From NCBI GenBank assembly GCA_902496295.1, contig CABVAF010000005.1, positions 3,575-67,574 on the forward strand: DNA of 64,000 nt, in the 5' to 3' direction. Below, piece after piece: positions 62,131-64,000 of the stretch. Under the pieces are notes generated by a model that had not been told where the DNA came from, ran no database searches, and was given only the letters and a program-made list of their open reading frames with translations. Numbering within the stretch: position 1 is the stretch's first letter; each line of letters begins with the position of its first letter. Source of the DNA: an uncultured Clostridium sp. (GTDB lineage Bacteria; Bacillota; Clostridia; TANB77; CAG-508). The position numbers and the translations under genes were made by a program.

Positions 62131-62685
62131 TTATTTTATATATTTATCTATGTCAATGCTTGATACATATTCTATAAATTTATCTAACTCTTCTATTGGT
62201 AATATATTTATACCTTTTTCATTATCCATCTTTTTTTCTTTTTTTGAATCTTCTATATTTCTTTGTATTTTTTCCTGAATGGATTTATTAAATCGTATAT
62301 TATATTTCTCTTCTATATAACCATTTGTCTCATCATAGCTTGTATATAAGTCTTTACAAAAAGTTTTATATTCTACATTATTTAAATAATCATCTGAAAA
62401 AAATTCTGTGAAAAACAATTTGTCTGTTAATAAATGTAAAAATACTCCTTTTTCATAGTCTGTCTCAATTTTATTTTCCCTTAAGAATGCTTTTAGGTCT
62501 ACTTTACTTTTTAAATATTCTTTAAGATTATCCCTCGATGTTTCTATTGTATAGTGACTTTTAGCTTTATCTTTTACAAAATCTGGAGCAATTACTCCAT
62601 TTAAAAATTCCTCTTCTTCTTTTATATCATTATGTTTAATTAAATATCTTTTTCCTATAGCTATATGTATTTGAAATCCTGGCAT
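62131..62685 (-). CDS. Zinc-dependent phospholipase-C-like family protein
   Basis: 184 residues. MPGFQIHIAIGKRYLIKHND, then LNGVIAPDFVKDKAKSHYTIE and KGVFLHLLTDKLFFTEFF show the spaced His and Asp residues of the helical zinc-dependent phospholipase C fold (PF00882-like), often annotated as hypothetical in clostridia. No signal peptide is present, so export as in true phospholipase C is unlikely. Function not known. Confidence 0.7.
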   Translation of the reverse strand: MPGFQIHIAIGKRYLIKHNDIKEEEEFLNGVIAPDFVKDKAKSHYTIETSRDNLKEYLKSKVDLKAFLRENKIETDYEKGVFLHLLTDKLFFTEFFSDDYLNNVEYKTFCKDLYTSYDETNGYIEEKYNIRFNKSIQEKIQRNIEDSKKEKKMDNEKGINILPIEELDKFIEYVSSIDIDKYIK

Positions 62686-62831
62686 AATTATCTTCCTCTC
62701 TTCGCTTGGATTATAACATTAATTATATAAATTTTTCAAGAACTATATTAATATTTTCTTAAGATGTAGATTTACTATTATCTTTCATGTTATAATTTTT
62801 TCGTTATTATAAATTCTAAAGGAGATTTAAT

Positions 62832-63455
62832 ATGCAGGATTTTATTTTAGCTTTTATGGGACAGTTTGGTTATTTAGGTGTATTTCTATTAATTGCAATA
62901 GAAAATATTTTTCCACCAATACCTTCTGAAGTTATTTTATTATTTGGTGGGTTTATGACAACATATACAAACCTTAGTATTCCTCTTATGATTATTGCTG
63001 CAACACTAGGCTCTTTGCTCGGTGCAATCGTTTTATATTACATAGGTAAAATTTTAAATAAAGATCGTCTTAAAAAAATTGTTTCAGGAAAAATAGGAAA
63101 AGTTTTACGTATAAAATATGAAGATATAGACAAAGCAGATGAATGGTTTGATAAAAAAGGAAATAAAACTGTATTTTTTTGTAGATTTATTCCTATAGTT
63201 AGGAGTTTAATTTCTATTCCAGCTGGTATGAGTGAAATGCCAATGGGTAAATTTTTAATCTATACAATAACTGGCTCTGCTATATGGAATACTGTTTTAA
63301 TTGTAGTTGGAAGCATAGTTGGTGAGAATTGGACAAACATTCTTGTTATACTTGAAAATTATTCACATATTGTCCTTATATTACTTATTATTATCTTTAT
63401 TATATTTGTATTTTGGTTTTATCATAAGAAGTTAAAGAAAAAAGATACTGAATAG
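62832..63455 (+). CDS. DedA/SNARE-associated-like membrane protein
   Basis: 207 residues. AIENIFPPIPSEVILLFGG (the E-x-PxPSE motif), DKKGNKTVFFCRFIPIVRSL and SIPAGMSEM are the hallmarks of DedA. Family members include undecaprenyl-phosphate and other lipid scramblases or flippases. Four or more hydrophobic helices. AAAGGAGA precedes the ATG. Plus-strand single gene with a strong convergent terminator. Confidence 0.94.
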   Translation: MQDFILAFMGQFGYLGVFLLIAIENIFPPIPSEVILLFGGFMTTYTNLSIPLMIIAATLGSLLGAIVLYYIGKILNKDRLKKIVSGKIGKVLRIKYEDIDKADEWFDKKGNKTVFFCRFIPIVRSLISIPAGMSEMPMGKFLIYTITGSAIWNTVLIVVGSIVGENWTNILVILENYSHIVLILLIIIFIIFVFWFYHKKLKKKDTE

Positions 63456-63523
63456 TTATTGTGATGCTTTGTTGCAAACTTATGAAGTTGCAGTTATATA
63501 AATTATATAGAAGATATTAACAG

Positions 63524-63569
63524 AAAAAAAACTAGATAAATAGCTATATATAGCTATTTATCTAGTTTT
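63524..63569. terminator. Bidirectional terminator between dedA and the zinc-ribbon gene
   Basis: AAAACTAGATAAATAGCTA pairs perfectly with TAGCTATTTATCTAGTTTT around five bases. The stop codon of the minus-strand gene lies inside the right arm. Confidence 0.85.
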
Positions 63570-63880
63570 CCACATTCCATGCATCTTCCAGTTAGATTAG
63601 CACAACTATTACAAATTACAGGGACATCTGTATCTGGGTTAACAGCTGAATAGCCACACAATTTGCAAGTCCAAGGTGTCAATGCATCTCCTGCAAATTT
63701 ATTATGATTTCCATCGCAATAGTCATTACCTAAAATATCAAATCCTTTTCTTTGAACATTACTTTTTGATGACATCATATATATTCCTACAATTACTAAT
63801 AAAACTATAATTATTAATATTACTATTGTTATTATTCCCTTTTTGTTTTCATTTATATCTCCCCCAAAAAAGTTTTTCAT
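63554..63880 (-). CDS. Small membrane-anchored zinc-ribbon protein
   Basis: 108 residues: one hydrophobic helix (GIITIVILIIIVLLVIVGIY), then a Cys-rich tail with DYCDGNH, TCKLCGY, VICNSCANL and RCMECGKLDK, which could bind one or two zinc ions in rubredoxin-like ribbons. The Cys-rich part probably faces outside, or the cytoplasm if the helix is reversed. Function unknown. The gene is short but its spaced cysteines and ribosome site (GGGGGAG) make it credible. Confidence 0.72.
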   Translation of the reverse strand: MKNFFGGDINENKKGIITIVILIIIVLLVIVGIYMMSSKSNVQRKGFDILGNDYCDGNHNKFAGDALTPWTCKLCGYSAVNPDTDVPVICNSCANLTGRCMECGKLDK

Positions 63881-63936
63881 TAAAATATTTGATAATTTTT
63901 TAAATTTAAGTTTAATATTTAAACGTTTTTATTTAG

Positions 63937-64000
<64 letters not shown>

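Overview
ORGANISM. The window is strongly AT-rich, uses the standard code and lies almost wholly on the minus strand. It carries Firmicutes/Clostridia hallmarks: the spoIIA operon (spoIIAA-spoIIAB-sigF), spoIID and a SpoIIQ-like peptidase, ytxC and ytaF, a T-box leader on ileS, a yybP-ykoY-type manganese riboswitch, mini-RNase III, RbgA, a YezG-family immunity protein and a lipoteichoic-acid-synthase-like sulfatase-fold enzyme. It reads as an anaerobic, endospore-forming, low-GC clostridial chromosome, probably from a poorly characterised (gut-type) lineage; the species cannot be named from the sequence. I see no transposase, phage, plasmid or CRISPR genes.  LAYOUT. 1-4060: end of a membrane-anchored protein cut by the window edge, then ileS with its promoter and T-box. 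4060-7400: an LtaS-like enzyme preceded by a pilin-like protein that ends in a Hint autoprocessing domain with almost nothing after it. 7396-14630: glycolytic block gap-pgk-tpiA-gpmI-(YezG-like gene)-eno, with REP-like GGGACAGGTC palindromes in two intergenic spaces. 14730-16175: a second pilin-like gene with a formylglycine-generating-enzyme/C-type-lectin-like C-terminus and a frameshifted leader. 16280-18911: GH57 branching enzyme and a DUF4912 protein with a histone-like tail. 19080-27000: small membrane protein, ytxC, Ca-type P-ATPase, ytaF, a reduced SecF-like protein, SecD and an HD hydrolase. 27120-39180: polA, GNAT, a transglutaminase-like protein that seems to start at AUU, queH, a GT-C glycosyltransferase, ruvB, rpiA, a YugP-like metallopeptidase, a YlbF-family protein, a GT4 glycosyltransferase and a TIGR04086-type protein. 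39350-43140: sporulation genes. 43265-51921: valS, a phosphoesterase, tsaD, an M50 protease gene with an in-frame stop, lysS and recN. 52087-57340: an unknown gene, tRNA-Glu, mrnC-rbgA, and an accessory cluster (C39-like peptidase, possible 16-residue peptide, HD hydrolase, HD plus deoxyribosyltransferase-like fusion). 57430-64000: a GH13 gene of unusual base composition, a riboswitch-controlled P-ATPase (probable manganese exporter), a phospholipase-C-like protein, a DedA protein, a zinc-ribbon protein and a tRNA-Gly cut by the window edge.  HOW IT FITS. Most genes are core metabolism, translation and sporulation. Glycogen or alpha-glucan metabolism is represented by GH57, DUF4912, GT4 and GH13. 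The accessory signals most worth follow-up are the two pilin-like genes whose leaders are both out of frame with their bodies, the Hint protein without a toxin and the YezG-like immunity gene four kilobases away, the HD/deoxyribosyltransferase fusion cluster, a 15-bp stem between the Shine-Dalgarno sequence and the start codon of tpiA, the AUU start, and the stop codon inside the M50 gene.
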